Shown one piece after another: positions 12,103 to 23,790 of a stretch of 64,000 nt of DNA. The position numbers and the translations under genes were made by a program. The notes under the pieces were generated by a model. The model saw only the letters and a list, made by a program, of their open reading frames with translations, was not told where the DNA came from and ran no database searches. Within the stretch, counting starts at the first letter, position 1. Each line of letters opens with the position of its first letter. The stretch is from Lentinus brumalis (lineage: Eukaryota > Basidiomycota > Agaricomycetes > Polyporales > Polyporaceae), in assembly GCA_001792895.1 (NCBI GenBank), contig MARA01000014.1:496001-560000 (forward strand), written 5' to 3'.

Positions 12103-13623
12103 CTGGAGAAGAGCATGAACGATGCAGTGGAAGCAGGATGGGGTGGAGGTAAAAGGGAGAAAGCAAAGACGGGATCGACTCGCGCTGAGCGGTGGTCCGA
12201 CCGCCCATGGCATCAGACCTCAGGTCCCGAATCCCAGGCGGAATGCCATAAAACAACCGTATATCAGGCCCTCGTCCGTTACGCGAAACTGGCAAGTTGT
12301 AGATACCCGCAGAAGTCCGTGTTCCGTAGCGGTCGGGCGCTGTTGTCCCATCAGTAGAAAGCCGCATGTAGCCACATGACAGATGTTCATGCTCACCAGT
12401 TACAAGCAATTATTGTTTGAAGGGCAATTTGAATCCTGTTGGACTTCGGTGCAAGGTCCATTATGCCCACTGGGCGGAGCGGAGCTGCCGAGACTCGCCC
12501 TACATAGCGATGCGCCTGCGATTTGGATCAGACACAGAGCTCTACCTTTCAGAAAGACTGTGGCCAGTAAGTTTCCCTTGAATCAGGCAGCGTTACAGTC
12601 GTCGCCCCCACTCCATAGACCCGTCAATCGGATGCCTAGGGGAGACCAAGTGGTACGAAGATTGAAGACGCAGGTGTCCAGCCCTCATCAATGAACTCGA
12701 AGCAGTGAAGGAAGCCTTATAAACCTTCAGTTTGACTGTCAAACATACAAGGTCAACTCGAGGGACTCTGTGTGATGAGGTGAACGGTAGGCATCGCGGA
12801 GTGGTGACACGCCTAGCTTGAGGTATTCCCATACATGCTACCGTTGTCGTCCCGGATCGACATAACGAGCCATCGCAGCTACAATGTCTAAAGATCTGGA
12901 TTCGACAACGATGTTGACGTGGACGAGGGGAGACAAGCGTGAATCGTGCTAATTTCAGGCGTGAACGCGTACTTATCCGCGAGGAGCCACGTGGCGACAG
13001 ATCTTTAACAACTTTGTGACAGCGCGCTAAGCATTCCGATGTCCTACTTATCTCAACCATGTTCCCCGTTCCCTGCACATTCAAGTTGCAGCTGCTACAA
13101 GCAAGTACTACTCTTCACTTAAAGTCACATGGGTCTCTCAGGAACTTGTAGCCGCATAGTACGTGAGTAGCTGGGACATTTGGTCGCCTCGAGGCTGCGG
13201 GAAAGGAAGTCCGTGTCCACGTACTTAGTACCTCCACCAAACCTCTCTTGCGAATCACGCTTCCTGCGTCCGGGCTCCCGAACCTACTGAAGATCCTTGA
13301 CCATGGACCGTGTGAGTGATCCGCTTCTCTGGCTTTAGCATTGTATTGAGTGAGACTCGCAGGCTCAGGTTCCTCCTGCGTTATTGGACGGGTGCTGTTC
13401 CATACCGCAGAGTGTGAACATGATCGCGGCACCCCGCAGCGTGCCGTTCACGTTGTCGTGACCCAGCTTGCCATGAGAGTACACGGCTGAGCTGTATGGT
13501 CAAATCAATGTTCCCGTCTTTGCTGACAATGTGGACTCTGGCCGCGTTTCAAGTTCGGTTCCCGCGGGGTGAGTCGTATATAGGACTGGACAGGGCCGTC
13601 TCCTCCCAGATCCCGACAGCATT
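12103..13623. other. Intergenic between divergent genes
   Basis: This 1.5-kb region lies between two divergent starts and should hold both promoters. The longest open frame (12593-13084, minus) has no recognisable domain and biased composition. The only element I can support is the TATA box at 13577. Confidence 0.5.
13577..13583 (+). promoter_or_regulatory. TATA box of the GMC oxidoreductase gene
   Basis: TATATAG lies 47 nt upstream of the ATG at 13624, a suitable place for a fungal core promoter with a short leader. Confidence 0.5.
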
Positions 13624-16612
13624 ATGGGGCGCTTCAACCTGCTGGGCCTGGCGGTGCTCGCCTCTCTTACGAACCTGGTAACGGCGGACCCCGGTACGTC
13701 TTCAGAACCGTTCTCAGAATGATTTCTTGTTGACTCAAGCACTAGCGGGACGCAGGACCTTTGATTACGTTGTTGTCGGTAGGCTTGGATGCCATTTCGC
13801 ATGTCAAGTGATCTTACGTCCGCGTTGACTTGCAGGAGGAGGGACTGCCGGACTGGTAGTTGCGACAAGACTGAGCGAAGACCCGGACACGACGGTCGCT
13901 GTGATCGAAGCGGGTCCACACCATGTGGACGAACCGCTGGTAGATACTCCCGGTGATTACTATCTCTCGTACAGTCATCGCCCCCGTAATTCACGCTGAA
14001 CGTGCCGTTCTCTTAGAGTTCTTTTCCAAAGCCCTAGGCAATCCGGCCTTCGATTGGCGGTTCGTTACAACTCCGCAGGCCAATCTCAATAACGCGATCC
14101 TCCCGCAGCCCAGAGGGAAGATGCTTGGAGGATCGAGCGGATTGAACTTCATTGTGTGGGATAGGGCATCGCAGAGGGAGTACGACGCGTGGGAACAGGT
14201 GAGTCTTCCCGAGGACGGCTTCAATGCTTGCCCGACAAGTGATAGTAGCTCGGCGCGACGGGGTGGAACTGGAATTCGTTACTTCCGTACTTCAAGAAGA
14301 CGGAGACTGTGGCACCCCAACTTCAGGCGGATATCTTCCCGCAGGCCATGCAGCCACCACAGGTGAACTTTGACGACTTTCATGGACGTTCTGGCCCCGT
14401 ACAGGTGAGAGGAGACATGAATGCCCCCTACGAAACGCAACGCACTCAATGTCCGACATTCTGATAGCCCTCCTACAATGTCATATACAGCAACGTCAGC
14501 GTTCCCTACGTCGAGACTATCAACAACATCGGCGTCGGGACCAACAGTGATCCTGTAAGCCATGCGGCGATTCCGAGGGTCCAAAAATCTGACTCTCAAG
14601 GTGCCAGTACACAGGAAACGCGACTGGTGTCTACAACACGGAGGTCGCCATCGACCGGGTCAAGAACCTTGGGAAGCGCTCCTATGCCGCCAGCACATAC
14701 TTCAATATGAGCTCGGACAGACCAAACTTGACTGTATTCCTCAGCTCGCAGGTCAGTCCGTCCCAGCTGCTCAGCGTGCCGACTCCCTCTAATCGGGTAT
14801 ATCACAGGCCACGAAGATCAACTTCGACCTCGGAGACAGTGTAGTGTCTCTCCTGTCGTCATTACTATCTTCCCTCCTAGGCCTAGGGCAGATGCGAGCG
14901 TCCAGTGTGGATGTTGTCGCCTTGAACAGCACTGGCATCACAGGCAGGGTATTCGCACGGAAAGAGGTCATTCTATCTGGAGGTGATTGATCTTGTCTTT
15001 CAATGCACGGCGTCACTGATGAGGGTCGCAACACATAGGCGCTTTCGGTACTCCGCAGTTACTTGAACTCTCTGGTGCGCGTCGAGGTCTACTGACCAGG
15101 CCCATACTGGACTAACCCTCTCGGCAGGTATTGGGAACCCGGAGATCCTGAGGGAGGCTGGGATTCCGACTCTCATAGATCTCCCGGCAGTTGGCGAGAA
15201 CTTCCAGGTACGTTTTCAGCACAGTCGTCCTTTATCCCGTCGTCACGATATCGAACTCAACCTAGACCCTGACAGGATCATCCTTCGTTCACCCAAGACT
15301 TCGAGGTTCAGAATACGCTATTTACATACGGTATGCATCGTCTCACGATTGACACATTCAAGCGTTCATATGTCATTCTCCAGATCTACTCAGGAACAAT
15401 GCTACCTTCAACTCCTCACAGACGGCAGAGTAGTCAGTGTCGCTGCTCTCATCTCTTTTGCGCTCGCAATAGCTGATGCACGTACTGTCAGTTCGGAGAG
15501 CGGAACGGGCCTGCTTGCAAATGTGCAATTCGTGCTGACGTTTTCGCCGCTGAAGGCCCTTATCTCCTCTGAACGGCTGGCGACAGTACAGGACCAAGCG
15601 ACAGCGCTCATCAATGCCCCTGGAACGTCGCCACTCGCCCGGAGGCAGCACCGTATTACGCGGGATTTTCTGACGGCAGATGACGTGGGGATCATCGAGT
15701 TCATCATGTTTCCTGGCGGAGGGAGGACAAGGGTAGCTCCCACACCTGGTTCAGCGTATATCACGGTGTATACCTGCCTCATGGTATGTATCTCGTTCTC
15801 GTCTGCCATGCGTCGGTAGGGAGTGCACATAGCTGACATCCATGATAGCATCCTTTCAGCCGGGGATCCGTGGTACGTGCTCGTATAGCGTAGTCACACA
15901 TCGGCCAATTCGTCCTGAACGTCGCGATGCGGCTTAGCACGTCAACACCAGCGACCCTATGGCGTCCCCGCTGATAGATCCTAGCTATCTCGACAACGAC
16001 ATTGGTGAGTAGACAGGCCAGACTGAGGTTGACACTTATGGGCGACTGATCTACTATATTCCTAATCCAGATAGACAGCTCGCGCTGCAGGGAGTGAAAT
16101 TGGCCAGGACGATCACCCAGACCGAGCCGCTCAACGCGCTCGTCGTCGGGGACCATTCTCCAGGGGCGAATGTCACGACCGACGCGGACTGGACAGAGTA
16201 AGCAGCCCTCTTCCTCTCATAAAATATAATTTGACGCGCTATATATCTGTACAGGTTTACGAAGGACTTCCTTACGACGACCTACCATCCCATCGGCACG
16301 GCGACCATGCTGCCTAGAGAGCTCGGAGGTGGGGCACGTTCTATGACCGAGGAGAAAAATATTTGACAGTTTCGCAGGCGTCGTCGATCCGCTCACACTG
16401 AAGGTCCATGGCACGGCCAACTTGCGCGTTGTCGATGCCTCGCTTATGCCGATGCTCATCGCCACGCATCCTCAGTCGACTGTGTATGCCATCGCAGAGA
16501 GGGTAAGTATTTCCAAGTCTGCCCGGTCAGCACTCAGCACGAGAGAAGGTCTGACCTCGGACATCATATATAGGCCGCCGATATTATCAGGGGGCGAATC
16601 TTGGGATCCTGA
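13624..16612 (+). CDS. GMC-family FAD oxidoreductase, aryl-alcohol-oxidase-like, secreted
   Basis: A gene of about 14 short exons that reads through to TGA at 16612. The start [20 protein letters not shown] is a signal peptide. FAD-binding [19 protein letters not shown] is formed across two introns (exon 2 from 13746, exon 3 from 13836). GMC signatures follow: [31 protein letters not shown] and [13 protein letters not shown] motifs near the active site. The catalytic His pair is likely in [10 protein letters not shown] and the ATHPQST motif. The apparent TAG at 15428 falls inside a 62-nt intron (GTAGTC...TGTCAG), so I see no disruption. Related enzymes oxidise benzylic alcohols and make H2O2 for lignin peroxidases outside the cell. 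The exact substrate cannot be read from sequence. A role alongside the quinone reductases is inference. Confidence 0.9.
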
Positions 16613-17216
16613 CCGCTTATACGGAAGCCGCGTACCCACTTACCAGCGACTGCATGGAGTCGGATTTTGTCCTCAGAGATACAGTAGTTCATAATGGCGA
16701 CTTAAATATCTCCTATTCGGTGGCTTGAACGAGCACTATGACCACAGTGACCCCAGGCGATTCTGACCTGGCAGTATTGAATGACGAGGCGAGAACGCCG
16801 GGGACTGCGATACTCAAAGCACAAGCATAGAACATAGCGCGTCCGGCAGAGACGATCGAACGTTGAGCACGAGCGGCGAGAGCAACAACAAATTGGATGA
16901 GTTGAAGGGGCATGTAACCCGGTTGATCGATCAATATACGGATAAGGGCGTTTCAGACTCCGCTGAAGGTTTGTATGATCGGTAATGGTATGCACTTGCT
17001 TTCTAACCACCATCAACTCGAGCTAGTCGACGCGCTGACATCCGCAGAGCCATACCAGCCGACGCGCTGACATCCGCAGACCAATCGTCCCATACCAGCC
17101 TTTGTGAGTATTCCGTGGTTCCCTCGATCTCACACAGTGCTCACGCATTGACGCGACCCGCCAGCGCACCCGCGGCTCTTTCTCGACGGAAGTACAGTGC
17201 AACAAGTCACTCCCCG
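16613..17216. other. Intergenic upstream of F-box gene 2
   Basis: About 600 bp with no gene recognised. It includes the terminator region of the GMC gene, the F-box 2 promoter and a small direct repeat at 17029-17100. Confidence 0.5.
17029..17100. repeat. Direct repeat upstream of F-box gene 2
   Basis: A perfect 20-bp repeat (GACGCGCTGACATCCGCAGA) occurs at 17029-17048 and 17061-17080. Each copy is followed by CATACCAGCC (17051-17060 and 17091-17100). It ends about 115 bp before the F-box 2 ATG and may be a local duplication in the promoter. Confidence 0.85.
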
Positions 17217-18771
17217 ATGAACTTGCTGGACCTCCCTCAAGACGTCTTGATACCAATCGTCGAGCTTCTCACGCAACAGGACGCGCTCCAGCTCGCTAGC
17301 GTCAGTCGGCTTGCCCACACCCTCGCAATGCCGCGCGTACTGTTCCATGTAGATCTAGGCGGAGCACGCAGTCGCGGCGTTGCCTATCAGAAGCCGCAGG
17401 CGGAACGATGTCTCCCTAAGATGGCTTCTTTGGTCTCACTCATCTTGGAGAACCCAGCGGCCGACTACGCCCACGACATCAGATCACTCGTACTCACCTG
17501 GGACACTATCGACCCCCTTCCCCAATTCGCGCAGGGATATGTGGCCCATGTACCGACGTTTGCGCGAGCATTAGGGCACGCCATCAACCTCCGCAAACTC
17601 GAGATTCACAAGGCCGAGTCCGTCATGAAGTTTTCCTCCGCAATGGCCGACATGCTTGCAAGTTACGATAGGCTTCAGTACATCAGGCTTCAAGACGTCG
17701 CCGAGAGGGCGATGTCTCTGCTTGCGCGCACGCGATCGCGTTTACGAGAAGTCGTCCTCGAGAATGTTCACAGCGAGTTCGAGTTCGACCTTTTGCGGTC
17801 GCATGCGGAGACACTTGAGGTCTTGCGGATGAAAACCTTCGCGGTCGAACGCCCCCATCCATTGGTGACATTTGGAGGCGCGTGCACACGCTGCAGTTCA
17901 TCGGATACAATGGCTCCCGATTTCCTCTTACCTCCCTTCCCCGCGCATTCCCTCGCGTCCGACGGTTGTCCTTGACGAGCGGCAGCACACACCGTCACAT
18001 GGATATGGATCCGACTATGTCGGGGCCGTTCGCTTGGCCAAGCCTCGAGACCCTGGAAGTCTCTCCTTGGTGCCAGTTGCATCTGATCAGCCCCGTTCGT
18101 GTGCTCCGCATTGATGCCTTCATCAGTGACGGATTTGCGTACAATGTCATCCAACATGCTCGACCCGTCGTCCTCAGCCTAGACCTCTGTTACGAAAATG
18201 AGTTGCTGCCGCGAACACTGGCCGCCTCTGAAGGTCTCCGGGCCTTGCGATATCTTCAGCTGCGCGGGGCGCATTATTATCGACGGTACAATCCTCACAC
18301 GCGAGGGGTCACACACGCGGGTCCACTTGTGAGTCGCGTTTGCCTATGCAAGGGACGCGTATATTGTCTGGGACGTTCAGTCATCACTGATGGATACTAC
18401 GTACTCCTTGCACACAGATGGACGCCCTTACGACGCTGGCAGATCGTGGCGGGTTACCCCTCCACGCGGTCTGGCTCTTCTACACAGATGCCGACTGGGA
18501 TCTGCAGGACACCACACCTACTTCTCAAGAGAGCGCGGTCAAGTCTATCGCTGGCTTGTACCCCACGCTCGAGCTCATTGGACTCCGTCGCCGGCACAGA
18601 ATCGGATTCTGCAGCCCCCCAAACTTACTGCCTGTAGAAACAACAACGATCTGGTACCGGGTGCATCGCCCTCTGAATGGGCGTGGAGACGACATCGTGG
18701 TTGAAGCAGCTCCCTCTGCTGAAACTGCCAGAATCACCAAGTATGTGGAGAACCTAGGTCGCGAGGCTTAG
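17217..18771 (+). CDS. F-box protein 2 with leucine-rich-like repeats; one frameshift
   Basis: ATG 17217 opens MNLLDLPQDVLIPIVELL then QDALQLASVSRLAHTLAMPR, a good F-box. About 210 residues on, at a CCCCC run (17852-17856), the frame breaks. One added C restores the reading that matches paralogues (PPSIGDIWRRVHTLQ). Exon 1 then runs to 18328. A GTGAGT...CACAG intron (18329-18417) precedes exon 2, which begins MDALTTLADRGG and ends ITKYVENLGREA, the C-terminal module shared with F-box 3 and 5. The middle has irregular leucine-rich segments usual for substrate-binding regions. Predicted role is substrate adaptor of an SCF ubiquitin ligase, target unknown. As with F-box 1, a sequencing or consensus error is as likely as decay. 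Confidence 0.75.
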
Positions 18772-19877
18772 CAAACCGTCTGCGAGCGCCGCTTCGAGTC
18801 ATGTAGAACTTGAGACCCGCACGACTCGATCATTCGATCGCTCTCGGACTTAGGGCCTGTTTGGCACACAGGCTCCCCGAGCTCCCTCCTCTCGCTCTGC
18901 CAGTCACATCATCAACCTCCCGATCGAAAGTCTGAGCATCCTGTTCACGTAGCCGCCTTCTTTGTCGGTCGCGCCGCCCGGGGCGGCAAGTGTCTTCGGT
19001 CATTTTCCTCAACCATAACCAATCCGTCCCGAAACCAGCTGTGGCGGCCTGCAACACCGCCCGGTCATATCAAACTCCTTCTCTTGTAGACGTTATCTTT
19101 CAGTCAGGGCTAGGAGACTGTTGTTCAGGTCCGTGTCATAGCACCTAGTTGAAAGCGATCTTCACGCACTGAACAATATGCGGTCAGTTACACACCCACC
19201 CTCGCCTTGTCGCGGGAGCCTTGTCGCGCTGGCTCCCGCATTCCACCATGCTTCGAAGTCTGGAACTTCCAACCTCGAGAAGCGTCCACACCAAGGAGAG
19301 CAACATCACCTCGGGACACTCGACGCAGACCGCTTGGCCGCGCGCCGCCCGGTTGGTCGTGGGCACGCCCTCCACCCATCTCACCGCAACTTCCATCATG
19401 CAAGCGTGTCGCGTTGTCAGCCACGGGTGGTGCGAAGCCGGTCAATATTTCAATGGCGGAACGCGGACTCTGTATGTACGTGCGACTTCGAGCCCTCAGC
19501 CCGTGGAGTGAGAACCAGGATCTCACGGCGATGAGGAGAAGACATCCGCGAGCCGTGTCCGAGTCGTGTGCGTGGTCGAGGTCGGGAGACATTGGAACCC
19601 ACTTTAGTCGTGCACAGCAGCGGAAATGACTTCTCGAATCAGATACATAGGAAATCAGGTTCACTTCGTGCGGTCAGCTGTGGTCCGCCTCGATGTCACG
19701 TTGTCGTGTTCTTGTTCTCCCCTTGGATGACATTGGGCGCAATACGGAGCGATTCAACGATGGCGATGGATCCTCATCGACGCTAGTGTTACAATGCAAT
19801 TTCTTCTACCAGGGCAACGTCCCGATATACCCTACTGTATGCACGTCCATACGCGTAGTACGCTTGTCGTTCGCTGC
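18772..19877. other. Intergenic between convergent genes, no gene recognised
   Basis: This 1.1-kb stretch lies between the 3' ends of F-box 2 (plus) and quinone reductase 1 (minus). Open frames on both strands overlap and show no known motif. Confidence 0.5.
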
Positions 19878-20849
19878 TCAGAACTTGAACTTGCTGACGG
19901 TGTCGTAGAAGTGCTTGCCCTGGATCTCGGCAATCTCGAGCTCGAGCGCGGAGGGCTGGCGCGAGCCATCCGCACCAGCGAAGGTGCCCGCGCCCCAAGG
20001 GGAGCCTGTTCGTACAAGAGCATGTCAGCGCACGTCCCATCTCGCAAAAAAGCCAGTATATGCGCGTCCGGGGGCGCATATACGCGTCAGGGGGCGCATA
20101 TACGCGTCAGGGGCCGAACACTCACCACCGCGGACCTCGGTGAGGTTCGAGAGCTGGGGGAACGCCTTGCTGTACCCGAGCGGGATGAAGTTGATGCCGT
20201 GGTGGACGAGCGTGGAGAGCGACGAGATGACGGTCGCCTCCTGGCCGCCGCCGGGGGAGCCGGTGGAGACGAAGATGGACGCGAACTTGCCGACGAGCGC
20301 GCCGCTCGCCCACAGCTGGCCCGTCGCGTCCCAGAACGCCTTCCACTGCGCGGGCATGTTGCCGTAGCGGGTGGGGATGCCGAAGATGAAGGCGTCGAAC
20401 TGGGCGAGGTCGGCGGGCGCGAGCACGGGGTAGGCGGGCTTGGGGGGCGCGTGCAGCTTCGCGAGGATCTCCTCCGGGAGCGTCTCGGCGATCCTGGGTA
20501 CGACGGGGGTTGGTTGTGAGAGCGGTGAGAGGAGAGGAAGACGCACTGGTAGATCGTCACGGAGCCTCCTGCGGCCTCGACACCCTTCTTCACCGATTCG
20601 GCGACTGCATACACGAAGTCAGAAGACGGGCGCGGATGATCTGCGAAGACGTGGGAGACGTACGGGTGGCGATGTGGCCGTACATGGAGTAGATGACGAT
20701 GGCGACCTTGGGGCAGACATGGCGAGATTGAGCTCGAGGGCGGGTGCGGCGGAGGTGGTGGTGGTGGGAGGTTGAGCGGGGGCGGGGACAGGAGCAGGCG
20801 CAGGATCGTCCTTGAGGTTGTCCTTTTGGCGTTTCCCGGGGAAGCACAT
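19878..20849 (-). CDS. NAD(P)H:quinone oxidoreductase 1, flavodoxin-like (WrbA/benzoquinone reductase type)
   Basis: Four exons (20849-20664, 20604-20547, 20493-20126, 20005-19878). The core is a flavodoxin-like fold. [16 protein letters not shown] is the FMN phosphate loop. [19 protein letters not shown] and the conserved run LASGALVGK...[10 protein letters not shown]...[14 protein letters not shown] follow, then [10 protein letters not shown]. Such enzymes reduce quinones by two electrons with NAD(P)H and FMN, and in wood-decay fungi they act on lignin-derived benzoquinones. The N-terminal extension [15 protein letters not shown] followed by a Pro/Ala linker is shared with paralogues 2 and 3. 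One C is missing from the CCCC run (20710-20713), which puts the extension and the core out of frame. Intron 3 holds a 20-bp tandem repeat. It is head-to-head with paralogue 2. Confidence 0.85.
20071..20110. repeat. 20-bp tandem repeat inside an intron of quinone reductase 1
   Basis: GGGGCGCATATACGCGTCAG occurs twice without a gap (20071-20090, 20091-20110), with a degenerate partial copy just before. It lies wholly in the last intron (20006-20125) and makes that intron longer than its counterparts. Confidence 0.85.
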
Positions 20850-21779
20850 CCGACGGTGATATCGACGATGGGGACGTCTGCGCTAAGACCTTATACCGCC
20901 CTGCAGCATCGATGAGGAGGGGCTGTCGTGAGACGTTCTATACTCAATTGGGCCACCGATCCTTCTGGCACGTCCTCCATCCGCGGCCGCCGTCCTGGTG
21001 CCGCCTTCTCTCCATTCCCCCGCGTCCAACCAAGCTGCGTCTTCGTGCGGTATACATTGTATCGTCGAGCAAGGCTACGCGTGCGAGCAGTTTGAGAACG
21101 CAGTCGTTGGCGAGGGTCCGAGTCGGCGATGAGAGCCAGACGCGTTGATGGTGAGGACACGCGTCATAGTCTCGGTGGCGGTTAACCCCTTACGCGTGAT
21201 TGCCATATCGGGAACGATTCTCTCGCCCTCCAGCCATTTGCCTGCCATGTGGCTCGCTTCCCACCCAAACAGAGTCTCTGCTTCCCGCGTCCGGCGTGTT
21301 TAAAATGCCCTAGTACACTCTCTTTTGCCCTGTTATAGACCTGTTTGTCTCACGCGTTCTCACTCCTCCGCAACCTCCAGCTTCGACTGTCAACCGAGCG
21401 CATCGTGCGCTGGACGTAACAATACTCGGCGGTACGCTCTGCATCGCGTCGTTCGTTCCTCGCCTGACTAAGTCATTCTGTCAGCAGAATTGTCCAATTT
21501 CTGACACAGACCGAGCCTACGCCGCCATCCACAATGGCGACATACGAGCTCGCCTAGTACTTCGAGTGTGCGAGCGCCGAGACCTTATGCAAGAACATCG
21601 AGAGCCGCCTGAGTTCAATCATATTGGTACGTGAGGACGTTTTGTCAACGCTGATAAAGCCGTCTAAGCATCCGTCTGCCGCTGGTTCGTACATTGCGAT
21701 GGTAGGTCCACCCAAATGCCCTGCAGCTATTTAAGGCCAGGCATTCCTGGCCCTTTTTTTCGCTAGCACCGTCCTCTAC
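20850..21779. promoter_or_regulatory. Shared upstream region of quinone reductases 1 and 2
   Basis: The two genes are divergent with 930 bp between their start codons, so this should carry both promoters. The TATTTAA box and a perfect palindrome lie near the gene 2 end. No gene is recognised inside. Confidence 0.5.
21728..21752 (+). promoter_or_regulatory. TATA-like box and perfect hairpin before quinone reductase 2
   Basis: TATTTAA at 21728-21734 is followed directly by GGCCAGG-CATT-CCTGGCC (21735-21752), a perfect 7-bp inverted repeat with a 4-nt loop, then a T run. It ends 27 nt before the ATG, so the hairpin would fall near the transcription start or in the 5' leader. Confidence 0.45.
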
Positions 21780-23361
21780 ATGTGCCTACCCGGAAAGCGT
21801 TTGAAGAAGACCTTCTCCGACGACATCGAATCCAAGCCCATCAAGCCCGCAGCCGCTCCCACCTCCACCAAAGCCTCTACAATGTCACCTCCCAAGGTCG
21901 CCATCATCATCTACTCCATGTACGGCCACATTGCCAAGTGTAAGCTCCCCGTGCCAGTGGCTATGTCTGCAGCGAGTCTAACCGTGCGCCCCTCCTCCGC
22001 AGTGGCCGAGTCCGTGAAGAAGGGCATCGAGGCGTCCGGCGGCTCCGCAACCATCTACCAGTACGTCTCGTCCCTGGTCCCTCGTCCTTATCATCTCCCT
22101 CTCTACCCTCCCCTGGTCTCCCCTCCTCCGAATGACCTGTCTCTGAGAGTTACGATGATGCTCGCTCCCCCGAGGAGGGACTAAAGCACACTTGGACGAG
22201 AGATTGATTGCGCGTAGATGCGCGTATAAGGAGCAGAGCCGGTCTGGCTGGGAATGTCCGAGCGACCTGGGACTTTGTCCGGCGGACTGTCCGCCCGATT
22301 GTCCGCCGGACAAAGACATCAACCCCTGGGCAGAAATCTACTACATGTCGCAGTGACGCCGCCTGGTCCCGCTCCCGCCTTGACCAAGTCACGATGCCTT
22401 GCTCGCCGCCACCGTGACCAACTCTTTCGGCAGCGCATCCGCTATATGATAGCTTAGTCGTCGATGCGACCGACCCCGTGGCCAACTTACGCATATAGGA
22501 TCGTATCCCTGCCGTTCGACATCCCAGACACTACTGCCAGCAGTATTTCTCCCGTCCCATCACGACAGACTAAGTGGCTGCCGTGAAAGAGAAGCTGCGG
22601 ACGAAGGGCGGACTGCATTCTGCGAAAGGCGCGGACGAGCTTTCATACGCGCGAGTGCTGTCCGCACCGGACAATGACCTCGCTGACTTGTCTCAAAATT
22701 GCGTTGACTCGAAGTGCATGCTGCGGATTTTGCATATCGGCGGATCCGAGTCCGCCTACTGGTGCTGGGTAGTTTCACTTTGCTCGCAACTAACGCGTCC
22801 TCGCCCAGAATCGCCGAAACGCTCCCAGAAGCCGTTCTCAAGCAGCTGTACGCCCCGCCGAAGCCTGCCTACCCCATCCTCGACCCGGCGAATCTCGCGC
22901 AGTTCGACGCGTTCGTCCTCGGCGTGCCCACCCGCTTCGGCACCTTCCCCGCGCAGTGGAAGGCATTCTGGGACGCGACGGGCCAGCTGTGGGCGAGCGG
23001 CGCGCTCGTCGGCAAGTACGCGAGCGTGTTCGTCTCGACCGCGGGCGCGGGCGGCGGCCAGGAGAGCACGGTGCTCAACTCGCTGTCGACGCTCGTCCAC
23101 CACGGGATCAACTTCGTGCCGTTTGGGTACGGAAAGGCGTTTGCGCAGCTCACGAACCTCAGTGAGGTGCATGGCGGTGAGTGCCCGCTTGCTTGTTCGT
23201 GGCTGATGTTGATGGTACTCCGCATATACTCAGGCTCTCCATGGGGCGCTGGTACTTTCGCGTCTGCTGACGGTTCCCGCCAGCCCTCGCCGCTCGAGCT
23301 CGAGATTGCGGAGTTGCAGGGCAAGCACTTCTGGGAGACCGTCAGCAAGGTCAAGTTCTGA
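21780..23361 (+). CDS. NAD(P)H:quinone oxidoreductase 2, flavodoxin-like
   Basis: Four exons (21780-21939, 22003-22060, 22809-23176, 23234-23361) with one uninterrupted frame, the intact member of the three. It has the [15 protein letters not shown] extension with a short linker, then [17 protein letters not shown] (FMN phosphate loop), then [14 protein letters not shown]. These are followed by [19 protein letters not shown], the GGGQES loop, [15 protein letters not shown] and [10 protein letters not shown]. It ends [12 protein letters not shown]. The predicted role is two-electron reduction of quinones by NAD(P)H, in the cytosol or at a membrane. Cys2 in the extension could be acylated, which is inference only. 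Intron 2 is 748 nt, against about 55-65 nt in the paralogues, and carries an insertion-like sequence with a perfect hairpin. Confidence 0.92.
22273..22315. repeat. Perfect 15-bp inverted repeat in the long intron of quinone reductase 2
   Basis: CTTTGTCCGGCGGAC (22273-22287) and its exact reverse complement (22301-22315) flank a 13-nt loop. More GTCCGC and GCGGAC motifs occur through the same intron (near 22605, 22670 and 22740). No terminal repeats or target-site duplication were found, so a MITE-like origin is only suggested. Confidence 0.8.
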
Positions 23362-23790
23362 GCATGGCAATCCCCGCCAGACGTGATCATCGCTCTCCTC
23401 TTGTATACCACGCTGTATGCTATGTTGACACAATATCATCTCACTACAAGATCTGACCGGGAACCAGAGACGAGGACGGGCATGCATGTAGGCGGCTAGC
23501 AGGCGGGACAATCATCAAGAGGACGGCTTGTAACAGTGATATACGAGTCGATTCGAGCCTCGCGCTCGAAAGCAGCGTACAATACGGGGAGCTTGAGCAA
23601 AAATCAAACAGCAGGTCCGAGCGTAATCAAAGAGGCGACCGTGAGAACAGCTGCGTTGGAATGAGAAGTTGGATCTGACAAGCGAGAGCGAGGGAGAATA
23701 AGTAATATCGTATACAGTGCGCGACACCAATCAGCCCGGCCCCGAGGGCGACCTGTCTCCGAGCTGCGCTAGGCCACGCTCGCGAGCCGC
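23362..23790. other. Intergenic between convergent genes
   Basis: This is a 3'-to-3' spacer between quinone reductase 2 (plus) and F-box 3 (minus). Nothing was recognised beyond expected UTR sequence. Confidence 0.5.

Noticed and set aside
15419..15490. Premature TAG in the GMC oxidoreductase
   Set aside because: The stop lies inside a 62-nt intron with GT and CAG ends; removing it joins conserved blocks in frame.
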